Notes under the pieces: model-generated | What the model was told of the DNA's origin: nothing | Databases searched by the model: none | The model's input: only the letters and a program-made list of their open reading frames with translations | Translations under genes and position numbers: made by a program | Origin: Bathynomus jamesi | Taxonomy: Eukaryota > Arthropoda > Malacostraca > Isopoda > Cirolanidae | NCBI GenBank assembly: GCA_023014485.1 | Contig: JAJOZX010007501.1 | Span: 1 to 64,000 of the forward strand | Direction: 5' to 3' | Length of the DNA: 64,000 bases | In this document: piece after piece, positions 35,716 through 46,440 of the stretch | Layout: every line of letters starts with the position of its first letter | Numbering within the stretch: position 1 is the stretch's first letter

Positions 35716-37703
35716 CAGGGTGATTCAGCAAAGAGTACATTAAATTGGAGGATGAAATCCTTGGATAATTCTAAACCACAATGTCTCTATGGTAAAATGT
35801 CAGACTCTGCATAGTTTCCATGTTACAATACATTTAAGATGTTGTATTAATGAGAGTGAATATGAAGTGAAACCTCCGTAGGTTTTTGTAATAATTTATT
35901 TACCAATCTCTACAGTGTGACCCCTCTTTGTTACAACCTAAAGGAAATGTTCAAAGTTGCCCCCTTTTGCCTCAATGCAGGCCTGTACACGTCGTACCAT
36001 TGAATGTCTGACGCGTTCCAGAATGCCTGGACTATATTTAATTTGCTCGCACCTGTCACGAACATGTGGCCATAATTCCTCTCTTCTTTAAATGGCCCCA
36101 CAGGTAGAAATCCAAAGGGTTAAGATCTGGGGAGCGGGGTGGCCAGGGAACAGGGCCACCACGCCCTATCCACCTGTTGGGATAAACAGTATCCAGATAT
36201 TCCCTTGATGCTCGGGCAAAATGGGCAGGTGCACCATCATGCATGAACCACATACAACGTCGTACTTGCAGTGGGACATATTCAAGTAGCACTGGCAGTG
36301 TCTCCTCGATGAAATGCCTTTAGACGTCTCCGGTCAGCCACTGTGGTAGCAGATAAGGGCCGATAATGTTATCTCCAATAATGCGAGCCCATAAGTTTAT
36401 TGAAAACCTCACCTGGTGTGCTCTACGTATTGTTGAGTGAGGGTTATCCTCCGCCCATGTATGCATGTTGTAAGTGTTGAAAGTACCATCTCTTGCGAAT
36501 GTTGCCTCATCTGTGAATAAAACATTACTAGTGAACCGAGGATCAACAGCATGGTGTCATAAAAACCACTGACAGAATTCGATCCGTCGTGGATAGTTGT
36601 TAGGATCCAGTCCTTGGACCTTCTGATGATGATATGGGTAAGGGAGATTTGTATGCAGGCACCTCCAAACGGCTGACTGTGGCACATGCACAACAGCTCC
36701 AACTGTTCGTGTACTAGTAGATGGATCATCTTCTACCAGGTTCAGAATTTGCTCGTCTGTGGCGTCCCTGTGTCGGTTATGTCCTCCAATATCTGCTGTA
36801 AATCGACGGAAAGATCCCCTTTCCTTCAGCCTCCGATCAACAGCGATGAATGTTCGGGGGTTTGGCAGCTTCGGTTTGGATACCGTTCTTCATACAGTCG
36901 TACAGCCTGTGCAGCATTTCCACCTGCTGCCCCTAACACAAGGTGCATATCAGCATATTCACCATCTGTGTACTGCTCCATGTTGTAGTGCACTCTGATA
37001 CGGCACCTGACCGTGACCTACAGAAATAAGATAACAGATAGTGATAGATACAATTACGAGGTGCAGTTACGATGTTATGAAATACCACAACATTACCTTA
37101 TCACTTCAGTACAGATTGGCATAACATGTAAACAATAGCCAATTCAGGAATAATTGTATGATCTACAAATTTGGCAATCAAATCAGTAAAAACCTGTAAT
37201 ACGACGTATCCTCCCACATAGTGGATGGTGATATGGGTCCGCCCCGTCCTGTGGCAACGATGGGAGTGGTCTGGGGCGCACACCAGCCAGTCCACATTAC
37301 CTCCCCTCCTCCTCCCCCTCCCTAGGGGGGTCAAACAAGAGAGGAATTATGGCCACGTGTTCGTGACAGGTGCGAGCAAATTAAACATAGTCCAGGCATT
37401 CTGGAACGCGTCAGACATTCAATGGTATGACGTGTACAGGCCTGCATTGAGGCAGAAGGGGGAAACTTTGAACATTTCCTTTAGGTTGTAACAAAGAGGG
37501 GTCACACTGTAGAGATCGGTGAATAAATGCTTACAAAAGCCTACTGGGGTTTCACTTCATATTCACTCTCATTAATACATCTTAAATGTATTGTAACATG
37601 GAAACTATGCAGAATCTGACATTTTAAAATAGAAACATTGTGGTTTAGAATTATCCAAAGATTTCATCCTCCAATTTAATGTACTCTTTGCTGAATCACC
37701 CTG
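35716..37703 (-). mobile_element. DD41D mariner-type element with ~365-bp inverted arms
   Basis: The ends CAGGGTGATTCAGCAAAGAG (35716) and their inverse (37703) are flanked by TA (35714-35715, 37704-37705). Unlike ordinary mariners, the inverted arms run about 365 bp (35716-36083 with 37338-37703) and include the 3' coding end of the transposase, so the right arm repeats part of the gene. It is inserted in the DNA polymerase coding region, where the flanking frame appears to continue across the site. Confidence 0.9.
36056..36988 (-). pseudogene. DD41D mariner-type transposase
   Basis: The minus-strand start MEQYTDGEYADMHLVLG (about 36980) is followed by an HTH region with a frame change near 36850. 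Then come DEQILNLVEDDPSTS, LFTDEATFARDGTFN (first D), FMHDGAPAHFARASREYL (second D) and WPPRSPDLNPLDFYLWGHLK (third D, 42 residues on). In-frame stops lie near 36555 and 36318. All three catalytic Asp residues survive, so the decay is recent or slight. Confidence 0.87.
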
Positions 37704-38581
37704 TATAAACATTTTTCTGAAGGATAAGGTAGGAGCATCAAGTTACCCCCGAGGAATTGAGACAGAAAATGAAAAATCGGCGTATATTCAACGCTACCGT
37801 GATCGTGAAGGGATACAACTTCACCGGTCCCAAATTGTAAAGAACCCAGGCAAGCGCTTTAGTGCAAAGTTGTGCCTAATTAGTCTTTGGGGGAAATTTG
37901 CTCAGAATACAGGCAAGGGGAACGTTCATCTAGCCCAAAGTTATAGCGAGGTGTGGGATTGTGCCAACGCTCCCGATAAAGAGGTCATGGAGACCGTGAA
38001 TGTGGGTAATACGTACATAATAAAGTACAACAGAACCGAATTGGCTACAGATACATCACGTGTTACAAACATACCTGTAGCCTGCTTCACCACAGCGTAC
38101 GCTCGTATCAAACGTTGGAGTCTACCGCAGACACAGATAGTGTGATATTCACGGAGAGGAAAGGTGATTACATGCCACCTATTGGGGAATTCCTCGGAGA
38201 GTTGACTGATGAGATGAAGGATGAGTATGGAGATAGTGCCTACGCTGATTCTTTTGTCTCAACAGGTCCAAAAACGTAGGGTACGGGTGAGGGTGGGGGG
38301 GATGTGAAATATATCGTGAAAACTAAAGGCATTACGCTTAACCAGGATAACCGGCGGATCGTTAACTTTGATTCGCTGAAGGAGCTAGTGAGCTTAGAAG
38401 AAGAGGGTGAGCATCCATCCTAATTGACTGTAGAGACACACAATTTTCAGACACAGAAACTGGGGGGCGTGAAGGCGTTTAGGGGAACGAAAGTGTGTCG
38501 TAACACATATAGGAAGCGCTACCAGGTGTCTGGGACCTACGATACCGTACCCTTCGGGTACCATGGCTCTTGAATGTTTTG

Positions 38582-38628
38582 CTATATATATATATATATA
38601 TATGTGTGTGTATATATACACATATATA
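38582..38628. repeat. (TA)n / (TG)n tract after the polymerase gene
   Basis: Simple repeat between the polymerase stop and the next mariner. Confidence 0.9.
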
Positions 38629-38929
38629 CCGAGTGTCCCAAAAAAATGTTTACACATCATATTAACATATATATCAATAAGCAAAATAGGCGGATAGTAA
38701 ATAGATAGCAAATAGGCTTCTTTAATGGTTAAATGTTCGAAATATCAGCCAGCAACGTTAATACCTTCATGGTTGTGCTGCTTACTTTAATGTTTTAAAT
38801 GTTCAAAATGTCCGCCACTAGCATCAATACATTCTTGACAACGGCGCGCAACAGATCGTCATACTGTTCGGATTGTTCGGAGTGGAATGTTGGCACAGGC
38901 TATTTCAATTTCGTGTCTCAAGGCCGGTA

Positions 38930-39861
38930 GTGTCCTTGGTTTTTCAGCATACACAGTGTTCTTCAGAGTGCTCCACAAGTAAAAGTCTGAGTGTTAAGTC
39001 AGGAGATCGTGGTGTATACTCCGTACATCCCCTACGTCCTATCCATCGTCTAGGAAAACAAACATTGAGAAGATTTCTAACGTCATTGTGATAATGTGGT
39101 GGCGCGCCATCCTGTTGAAAGTAACACTCTTCTTCCAAAAAAAGAGCTCTGATTGAAGGTACAATGTTGTCTTGCAGCATTGATAAGTAAGCAGCACCTG
39201 TGACAGTGTCCTCAAAGAAAAATGGCCCTATCAGTCCTTTGGAAGACAGACCACACCACACTGACACTCCTGGTTGATTAAGTGCTCGTTCTTCTGTTAC
39301 GTTTGGATTTTCGGTGGCCCAGTACACACAATTGTGTCGATTGATAGTACCATTAAGTTTAAAAGTGGCTTCATCGGATCAAACAATGAAATCAGGAAAA
39401 GATTGTTTTTCATCACACATGTGCAAAAGCCACTCACAAAATTCTTTTCGACGATCTGGATCGTCCTCATTCATTGCATGGAGCAGTCTAGGTATGTACG
39501 GTTTCCACTTTTCACGTCGCAAAATGCGATGAAAGCTGGATTTAGAAACACCAGTCTCACGAGACATTGCCTTGTAGACTTATTTGGAGAGTTTGTGAAG
39601 GCCTGTAACACGGTCTCAACACTCATTGTCAGTTGAAGTGCGACGTCTTCCAGATCGGCCTTTGTTGACGTTCTGCGCTGTTCCGTCAGTCTCAAACTTA
39701 TCACGTAATCTTGTAATTGTTACTCGTGATGGTGGTAATGTTCCAAACTCATTTCTCCAATGTCTCTGTACCTCAGCCACATTCTCCGTCTTCCAGTAGT
39801 GCTTCAGAATCCACTTACGTTGCTCAAACGATAACTGCAATGCCGCCATTTCCTGTAACAA
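38930..39861 (-). pseudogene. DD41D-like mariner transposase
   Basis: Minus-strand pieces: 39861-39616 with FEQRKWILKHYWKTENVAEV and a SRVTITRLRDKFETDGT HTH segment; about 39700-39471 with the TSTKADLEDVALQL block; 39567-39379 with MSRETGVSKSSFHRILRREK (second HTH) and CDEKQSFPDFIV; 39327-38944 with [50 protein letters not shown] (second D) and YTPRSPDL. A frame change just after SPDL destroys the third catalytic block; shifted sequence still reads like DFYLW. The first Asp appears changed in the SFPDF region. Confidence 0.85.
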
Positions 39862-39980
39862 GGGATACTACTGTTATTTAAGTACAATACACCATTACTA
39901 TACTACTATACTACTATTACTAAGTACTATAAATATACTAATACATCAGCGCATATTACTATCATCTAAAATGTGCATGT

Positions 39981-40094
<114 letters not shown>

Positions 40095-40381
40095 GTTAAT
40101 ATGATGTGTACAAATTTTTTTGGGACACCCGTTATACATATATATATGTATATATGTATGTCTATTTACTTGTTGACGATATGTTTATTTATTTAAAATA
40201 AATCATGTTTCAATTAGCGTTTCATTTTCTCCTTTGTGTGTGTGTGTGTACAGTAAAAAAGCTGAGCACCGCCCACTGTATGGCACAACCCAATGAAAGG
40301 GGTCACGTGTCTCCTGCTACCAGCTAGTCATATCTCAGCCCTGCGTCCTCAGTTGACTTCAACAAGCCGTGGAACTCAGAC

Positions 40382-40735
40382 GTGTATTTTGAAGAATTCT
40401 CACGTAGACGGAAAATAGTGATGGCTACCTTTGATAGTGCGTACTCGACACTCATGAAGTCGTATTCGATAAAGTCTACAGATGTGGTGATCACTCAAAG
40501 AATCCCCAGTTATCCCTCCTTTGAGGCTTTTAAGGCCCTATTGAACCGAACGAAGCGTGAGGAGCAGGAGGTCCAAATCCTCTACGGATATTCTGTCGAG
40601 AGCAATGTGGGTTTTCAGGGCTCAAACGATGTAATGGACTACGTCATAGGACTAAACTGCGTAAAGGCGCACGTACTCCGCGATGTGAAAACAGCATCAC
40701 GTGCAGAAGAGAAGCAACGGGGTGGGTTGTGAACC
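40382..40735 (+). CDS. Unrecognised frame following the Polinton-like polymerase
   Basis: A 116-residue frame, possibly starting internally at ATG 40421 (MATFDSAYSTLMKSYSI). It has mixed composition like a real protein (IPSYPSFEAFKALLNRTKRE, VQILYGYSVESNVGFQG) and lies on the same strand as the polymerase with similar base use. I do not recognise the family. It may be a structural or accessory gene of the Polinton-like element, or unrelated. It ends at 40732-40734. Confidence 0.4.
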
Positions 40736-40769
40736 TTGTTGACGAATGGTGTGACAAGCGCTATTATGT

Positions 40770-41169
40770 ATGCTACATCACACCGAGTACGCATACCCTG
40801 CGTCTGAGAACATAAATCTTGTAATTATGGATAGCTTAAAACATTTTTATCATTACGTTCATATATATCATGATGAGGTTCGCAGTGAGGTTGTGGCTAA
40901 AGGCTTGTGTGAGTTTTTAATTGAGTTTAGGGATAAGTATCGTTTGTTAAGCAAAGAGAACAGATATGGACACATGTTTCTCTCAAATAGAGCGCCGGAG
41001 TGTTAATAAAATGTGCGTAGTTCGAGAAAATACAATGTTGAATACCTCTGAACGAAGGTGTATGGTGCGCATTCCGGGTAGTGGGAGTGATAAAACATTA
41101 AAGTCGATATTACTTCATGTATCGCAGATGGAAAAATTCTCTAAACGATTGCCCGGTATAATGAGATAA
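40770..41169 (+). pseudogene. Two short unrecognised frames, probably one decayed gene
   Basis: 40770-41006 encodes MDSLKHFYHYVHIYHDEVRS and a GLCEFLIEFRDKYRLLSKEN segment. 40966-41169, in another frame, encodes CMVRIPGSGSDKTLKSILLH. The overlap and frame change suggest a single decayed gene. No known motif is visible. The position between the polymerase and the next frames suggests membership in the same relic. Confidence 0.35.
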
Positions 41170-41355
41170 AGTATTCATATGATTCTTTCATGTTAGAACA
41201 ACCCCCTGCACGAATCACTAACGCTTGGTATGACGCGCCCCGTGTGACTCATACCCCCACACCTCCCGCCGAGCCAAACTGCGCACCGGCTGCTCATAGT
41301 CACCTCAGAGCATGAACCGAATGGACGTGCGGTTCTCACAATAGAGAACCAATAT

Positions 41356-43152
41356 ATGATGGAGCTTCCGTTGAGCAGTATCCTCAATGCCGTATACGAC
41401 ATGTCTGTGACGAAGTCAGTGCGTGTGTTCAGGCGCAAAACCAGCGCTGTTAACTATGTACTTGAAACGAGTTGTAGACAATCAAACTCTGATAAATGGA
41501 ACGTAATTTATTTAAGTGTTGAGGAGATGAACAGAATGTTCGTGGAGGTTGAGAATTGGGGTGAGGACCGTTATATATTACCTGCAGGTGTAGGCACAAG
41601 AAGAGAGCAGATTAATAATGCACCCTCATACGCTGTTATTTGTACGTTGTATATAAAACGAGACCAGTCATGTATTGATATACGGTTGATGTGGAAGAAT
41701 GCAGCTGATAATAACGCCCTTATCCCCACGCGAAACCGTTTTATTCTCGACAGAATGTTTGAAGTTGTCGGTTTCCGGAAGCTAAAACCTATATTAGACG
41801 CGCGTGTTGCCGATATGCTTTATTTTAACATGGTTTTTGAATACGCGTACACTCCTCTGCTCGACAGTTTTATCGTGTGTAGGACTGAACAAGGCGAGAA
41901 TGGATTGGAACTGGATGCGTATTTAAAAGGTATAGACTCTTCGAAATATCTTGAACTTTGGTACAAAGGACTTGAGCGGTACAGGGCTGAGCTCGCCTAC
42001 ACTGTTCACCCTGAAGAGCTATTTCTTTATACAGGGTGTCCCATAAGTCTGGAACCATAGGGTAAAATAAGTAATTCATTTTTTTCCGTTTATGCAAGTG
42101 CCCATGATGTCTTTGAGTAAGGAAGAACGCATACAGGTAATTCTGCTCGAAGGAAATCGGAGTCAGAGGGAGGTCGCTGAGGAATTTAACAGATTGCATC
42201 CGGTCCGCGCGCCGATAACACACAGCTGTGTCGGCAAACTTGTAGGAAAGTTCATAGAAACGGGATCCATAGGAGATAAACCACGTAGTGGACCTCCGAG
42301 AACATCCACCGACGATGACACAGCCGCTACCATCTTCGCTCATTTCACAAACAGTCCCCAAAACTCCCTTCGACGGTTGTCCACTGAGACAGGAGTGTCG
42401 AAAAGCAGCATCCACCGCATTCTTCAAGCACACAAATGGCATCCTTACAAACTTCAAATCCTGCAGAAATTAAGCGAAGATGATCCAGACCGACGGATGT
42501 AATTTTGTGAATGGGCTACGGAACAATGTGCTCAAAATGCTAATTTCCCGTCCACCATTCTGTTCAGTTCTGTTCAGTGCACATTTGCGGGAGCGCATCA
42601 TCGACGCATGTAACACCATCACTCCTGTTACCATTCGCTGTGTGTTTGCTGACTGGATATCTCGTCTGCATTCCTGTATCAATAATAATGGTGGACACAT
42701 TGCCCAATGGTTCCAGACTTATGGGACACCCTGTATAACGGTCAGCTGTCGGCACGATTTAGAAGATTACTTCAACTGTCGATGTGCGTTGTGAAGAAGA
42801 GTTCACGGTTGAAAAGCTCTGATTGGAAAGAATAAAGCCTCGATTGGAAAGGAGTGTTTATAAACTTGAATTTACTAATGATGTGGCAAACGATGCCCTC
42901 TTTGTGCGTGCTTTTGAATGTATTCTAACCGTGTTTAAAGAGAGTGATAACTTGCCAACCAATTATAAAATGGGTACAAAAATAGTGTTAAACAATCTGA
43001 AAGCCCTTTATATCGAATATAGACACCTGCGTAGTTTGAGTGGTGAAACAATGTTAACTCGTATTTATTGCATAGTACAAAGCAACGCGGATGTAACTGT
43101 AAACTCGATTACATGCGAGTTTAGTATTTTAATTAAGCGCAGTAGAACATAA
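41356..43152 (+). pseudogene. Unrecognised gene of the Polinton-like relic, split by a mariner derivative
   Basis: A 234-residue frame from 41356 (MMELPLSSILNAVYDMSVTK) reads as a compact mixed alpha/beta protein with no motif I know; upstream codons from about 41190 may also belong. A mariner derivative with TA duplication enters at 42032-42733. Downstream, 42736-43152 encodes VYKLEFTNDVANDALFVRAF and LYIEYRHLRSLSGETMLTRI after a frame change, ending at 43150-43152. Gene order suggests a capsid or other late gene, but the sequence alone does not show this. No identity is claimed. Confidence 0.4.
42032..42733 (+). mobile_element. Internally deleted mariner keeping only the HTH end of its transposase
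   Basis: CAGGGTGTCCCATAAGTCTG at 42032 and its inverse at 42733, with TA on both sides. Inside, the plus-strand frame 42092-42502 (136 residues) has the transposase DNA-binding half: KEERIQVILLEGNRSQREVA, THSCVGKLVGKFIETGSIGD, RRLSTETGVSKSSIHRILQA. The catalytic domain is absent; the sequence jumps to the distal end. It splits the unrecognised gene 41356-43152. Confidence 0.87.
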
Positions 43153-43451
43153 AGCGCCTATATTTTGATGTATATACAGGGTCCGCAAAAAAAAAGGAGC
43201 ATGACGAAAATTGCTCTCACGCCCGCATTTTTTGCCGAACCCTTAAATGTTATATATCTAGCTAAAGATAAAAGAGCCCAGAGTTGTATAAAACAAATTT
43301 CATCAAAATCGGTCATAAAATAAAGATTTTATGGCCACAAACGTGCAATGACTAAAAAAATGAATTTCCGCGTAAAAGTTTAATGTTTTTCTCATTTTAA
43401 ATTATTTTTTTCAGATGCCTAAATAATTTTAATCAATAAAAATGATAATAT

Positions 43452-44513
43452 GCCCTTTTCTAAAGAAGATAAAATATTAATAAAACATTATAGACTTGAT
43501 AAAAATTATGGCGCAATAAAATTATTACAAGAGTTTCCGAATAAACCATGGTCGAAAGGAGTTGGACAAGCTGTTAAGAAAAATCGACGAAACTGAAAGT
43601 ACTGAAAGGAAACAAGGAAGCGGGAGGCCAAGATCAGTTCGAACCGAAGAAAACATCAGAGATGTGGAACTAAGAATTTGTAGTCAAGAAGGCAGACCAG
43701 GGACTCACGTGACACCGTCAAGAATTGCTAATGATTTGAGCATATCCGAAAGTAGCGTCAGAAACATTATTAAAAACGACCTTGAACTAAAACCTTATAA
43801 ACGGATACACGGGCAGAAATTAACTGAAATTAACGAACAGAAAAGAGTTGTTTTTTGAACGCATGTTAAGAAATATCACTCCCGAAAAAGTAGACCTCGG
43901 CTTTTTTACTGACGAAAAGAAGTTTACGGTAGAACCACCGCGAAATTCCCAAAATGACAGAGTGTATTCAAGAGTTAATCGTAAAAATGAAATACCAGAT
44001 GATAGACTTTATGCTACCCGTAATCATTTTTCTGCCAGCGTAATGGTATGGGTCGGTGTGTCTAAACTAGGCAAGACATCTGTTTTTTTCGTAGAGCCAA
44101 ACATCAAAGTAGACGCCCGCTATTACACTGAAACTTTGTTGGAACAAATGCTGCCCGAAATGAGACGATTGGCGAATAATGGTTACTTCTTATTCCAACA
44201 GGATGGCGCTCGGGCGCATACCGCTAAGTCAACTATTGAATTTTTAGAAAATAATGTTCCTGAATTGCTTTACCCAAAAGATTGGCCCCCTAATAGTCCA
44301 GATTTGAATCCCGTAGACTACGGAATATGGGAAATGTTGTCTGAGAAAGTGTACAAGCATAAAATCCGAAATGTTGAACATTTGAAAGAAGTTATCGTAC
44401 AAAAATGGGAAGAAATTACCCAAGATCAAGTAGATAAAGCTATAGATCAATTTAGGCCCCGATTACGAAAGGTTGTAGAGGTTTCTGGCAAACATATCGA
44501 ACAATTTTTTTAG
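43452..44513 (+). pseudogene. DD37D mariner transposase, two frame changes
   Basis: Coding begins at MPFSKEDKILIKHYRLDKNY (43452). Frame changes fall near 43560 and 43855. 43562-43858 carries the HTH segment RIANDLSISESSVRNIIKND. 43848-44513 carries the complete catalytic domain: FFTDEKKFTVEPP (first D), FLFQQDGARAHTAKS (second D) and WPPNSPDLNPVDYGIWEML (third D, 38 residues on, hence DD37D spacing as in maT-like elements). All catalytic residues are present. The 666-bp 3' half is a clean open frame, so the copy decayed recently. Confidence 0.9.
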
Positions 44514-44916
44514 TCTTATAATTTCGTTTTCTTTGGAAATTGTAAAATTATATGACATGTTGTAGTAAAACTTTTATATTTTTTTTAATTTTTGACGTAT
44601 TGACATGAAATTTGGTACTAACTTAGTTTATTTGTTGCTTATTTGCCTAAAATAAATTATTTGTCATTATGTGTAAAAATAAATGTACAGTAAACATTTC
44701 AGGCAAACATATCGAATAATTTTTTAGTCTTATAATTTCGTTTTCTTTGGAAATTGTAAAATTATATGACATGTTGTAGTAAAACTTTTATATTTTCTTT
44801 AATTTTTGACGTATTGACATGAAATTTGGTACTAACTTAGTTTATTTGTTGCTTATTTGCCTAAAATAAGTTATTTGTCATTATGTGTAAAAATAAATGT
44901 ACAGTAAACATTTTCG
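44487..44916 (+). repeat. 215-bp tandem duplication at the mariner 3' end
   Basis: GGCAAACATATCGAA begins both units (about 44487 and 44702). The copies differ at only a few positions. Confidence 0.88.
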
Positions 44917-45103
44917 TCATGCTCCTTTTTTTTTGCGGACCCTGTATATTATCCATGTATTGGAATTCTTCTTCACTATTATTCTGAAGTTTATATATAA
45001 ATGTGTAGAGGCGCGTACATATATTAAACGTGTATATATATTTCTCCTGTACTATTATTATTTTTGATGCTTATATATAAGTGTGTGGATACGCTTACAT
45101 ATA

Positions 45104-45777
45104 CAGGGTGTCCCAGAATTAACTATCTATTTCAATGAAATCGGACAAATTTAATAAAAACTGACATAATTTTGTGTTTATTACTAAATTATGATACAAA
45201 AACAAATAGATTTATAAATCATAAGTCAAAACTTTATTTACTTGAATGTGATAAGCCTTTTTCATCAGTGCGAACGCAAGATTCTATGAACTGTTGTCTT
45301 GGATATGTTGAGTCTTCGACCGGCCTCCCTAACCGAAGTTGTTGGTTCATCCTCAAACAATTGTCGTACCTGTTCGGTACTGTTACGTGCTGTCCTTGGG
45401 CGTCCTCTTCCCACCTCGTCGTGTACGGATCCAGTTCTTTTAAATTTGTTCACAAGTTCACGAATCACTTTGTCTGTAGGACCGGTTCTGTGGAATTTTC
45501 TTGTAAATTTTTCTCTGATTTCATTACATTGCATTCCTTTGATACGGGATGTTACAACAAAGATGCGTTCTTGTGTATTCATTATTAATAGGGTTCTGAA
45601 AGAGAATGAAAATAAAACTATGAAAAACTATGAAAAAATTATGAAAATAAAATTATGAAAAAATTTAGAAATTTATACATTTTTAACACATATTAAACAT
45701 GATAAACATAAATAAAAGTGTTTTTAAAAAATTTGTCCGATTTCATTGAAATAGATAGTTAATTCTGGGACACCCTG
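45104..45777 (-). mobile_element. 674-bp mariner derivative with 50-bp ends and an HTH-only ORF
   Basis: CAGGGTGTCCCAGAATTAAC (45104) and its inverse at 45777 form about 50-bp near-perfect inverted repeats; TA flanks both sides. The only ORF encodes the transposase DNA-binding half. The element seems to lack a catalytic domain by internal deletion. Confidence 0.92.
45265..45582 (-). CDS. 105-residue HTH protein (mariner transposase N-terminus)
   Basis: A complete minus-strand frame from ATG (45582) to stop (45265): MNTQERIFVVTSRIKGMQCN, then an HTH-like VIRELVNKFKRTGSVHDEVG and GRPRTARNS linker, then a second HTH VREAGRRLNISKTTVHRILR. This matches the paired-type DNA-binding half of mariner enzymes. 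No catalytic Asp is present. It is uninterrupted, unlike most coding remnants here. If expressed, it could bind mariner ends without cutting; that is inference. Confidence 0.75.
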   Translation of the reverse strand: MNTQERIFVVTSRIKGMQCNEIREKFTRKFHRTGPTDKVIRELVNKFKRTGSVHDEVGRGRPRTARNSTEQVRQLFEDEPTTSVREAGRRLNISKTTVHRILRSH

Positions 45778-45824
45778 TATAAAACGTGTATATAGATTTC
45801 TACTGTACTATTAGTATTTATGAT

Positions 45825-45827
<3 letters not shown>

Positions 45828-45872
<45 letters not shown>
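45828..45872. repeat. (TA)n array
   Basis: About 45 bp of TA. Confidence 0.95.
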
Positions 45873-45875
<3 letters not shown>

Positions 45876-46334
45876 CTCGCTTAAAGTGTGTATTTTTGGT
45901 GTATATACATTTCTTCTACTATTATTAATTTCGTTGTATATTTATCTCCTATATATTTCGAATAAGTGTATGTTAAATAATTTATTCCTTGTTAAATAAC
46001 TCGACTAAATAAACAGAATGACGACATAGTTGTATTTTATTATTCAAAGTATATGATATTATTGGATAATTCTACGCTAAAATTAACAGCACTACAAAAG
46101 TTCTATATTTCTGCATTGACTTCGAAGCCGACTGGAGCTGTCAAGAACCACATTATATGGAGAACGTCTCCTCTCCATTAAATATGTACAAATTAAATAA
46201 ATAGCACAATCTGGCAACTATTCTTATGGATTGCATCGGATAAAATATATATATATATATATTATACACACACACACACATTGCCTTCTAAACATTCCAA
46301 GTGGCTGATTAAGCCACTTCGGATAAATAAATAA

Positions 46335-46372
<38 letters not shown>

Positions 46373-46440
46373 GCTCCTTCTGATTAAGCCACTTCGGATA
46401 AATAAAAAATAAATATATATATATATATATATATACACAC
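45873..46440. other. AT-rich sequence with TA, CA and AAAT microsatellites
   Basis: TA/CA tract at 46247-46280 and TA tract at 46339-46366. GATTAAGCCACTTCGGATAA occurs twice (about 46303 and 46383), each followed by an A-rich then TA tract and CACACGCTCCTTC: a small local duplication. No gene. Confidence 0.7.

Larger units (their letters stand above)
34007..38573 (+). pseudogene. Protein-primed family B DNA polymerase (Polinton-like), split and deleted
   Basis: A Ser/Thr/Pro-rich N-terminus (34007-34400) precedes a globular segment. At about 34620 the reading jumps into the YCVNDVRVLRECFQAFR block, so the exonuclease region appears deleted. From there 34869-35130 gives the GC.WHGC-type block in shifted frames. 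35136-35723 gives FGGRTNPFNLYFSP, a degenerate motif A (YYDFCFLYLYV instead of D..SLYP) and VLPPRDLWMPVLPV. A mariner interrupts it at 35716-37703. After it come KNPGKRFSAKLCLISLWGKF (motif B; the usual Asn is Ile), an ARI block, a deletion near 38115, DTDS (motif C, about 38128), IGEFLGELTDEM, VKTKGITLN and the end block VPFGYHG with stop at 38571-38573. These landmarks, in order, are those of Polinton/Maverick-type polymerases. Several defects exclude activity. Confidence 0.85.
43177..44944 (+). mobile_element. DD37D mariner-type element, nearly complete
   Basis: CAGGGTCCGCAAAAAAAAAG at 43177 and its inverse at 44944, flanked by TA (43175-43176, 44945-44946). The terminal repeats are about 30 bp, extending into AGCATGACGAAAA. 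The 3' untranslated part is tandemly duplicated (about 44487-44701 and 44702-44916). Confidence 0.93.
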
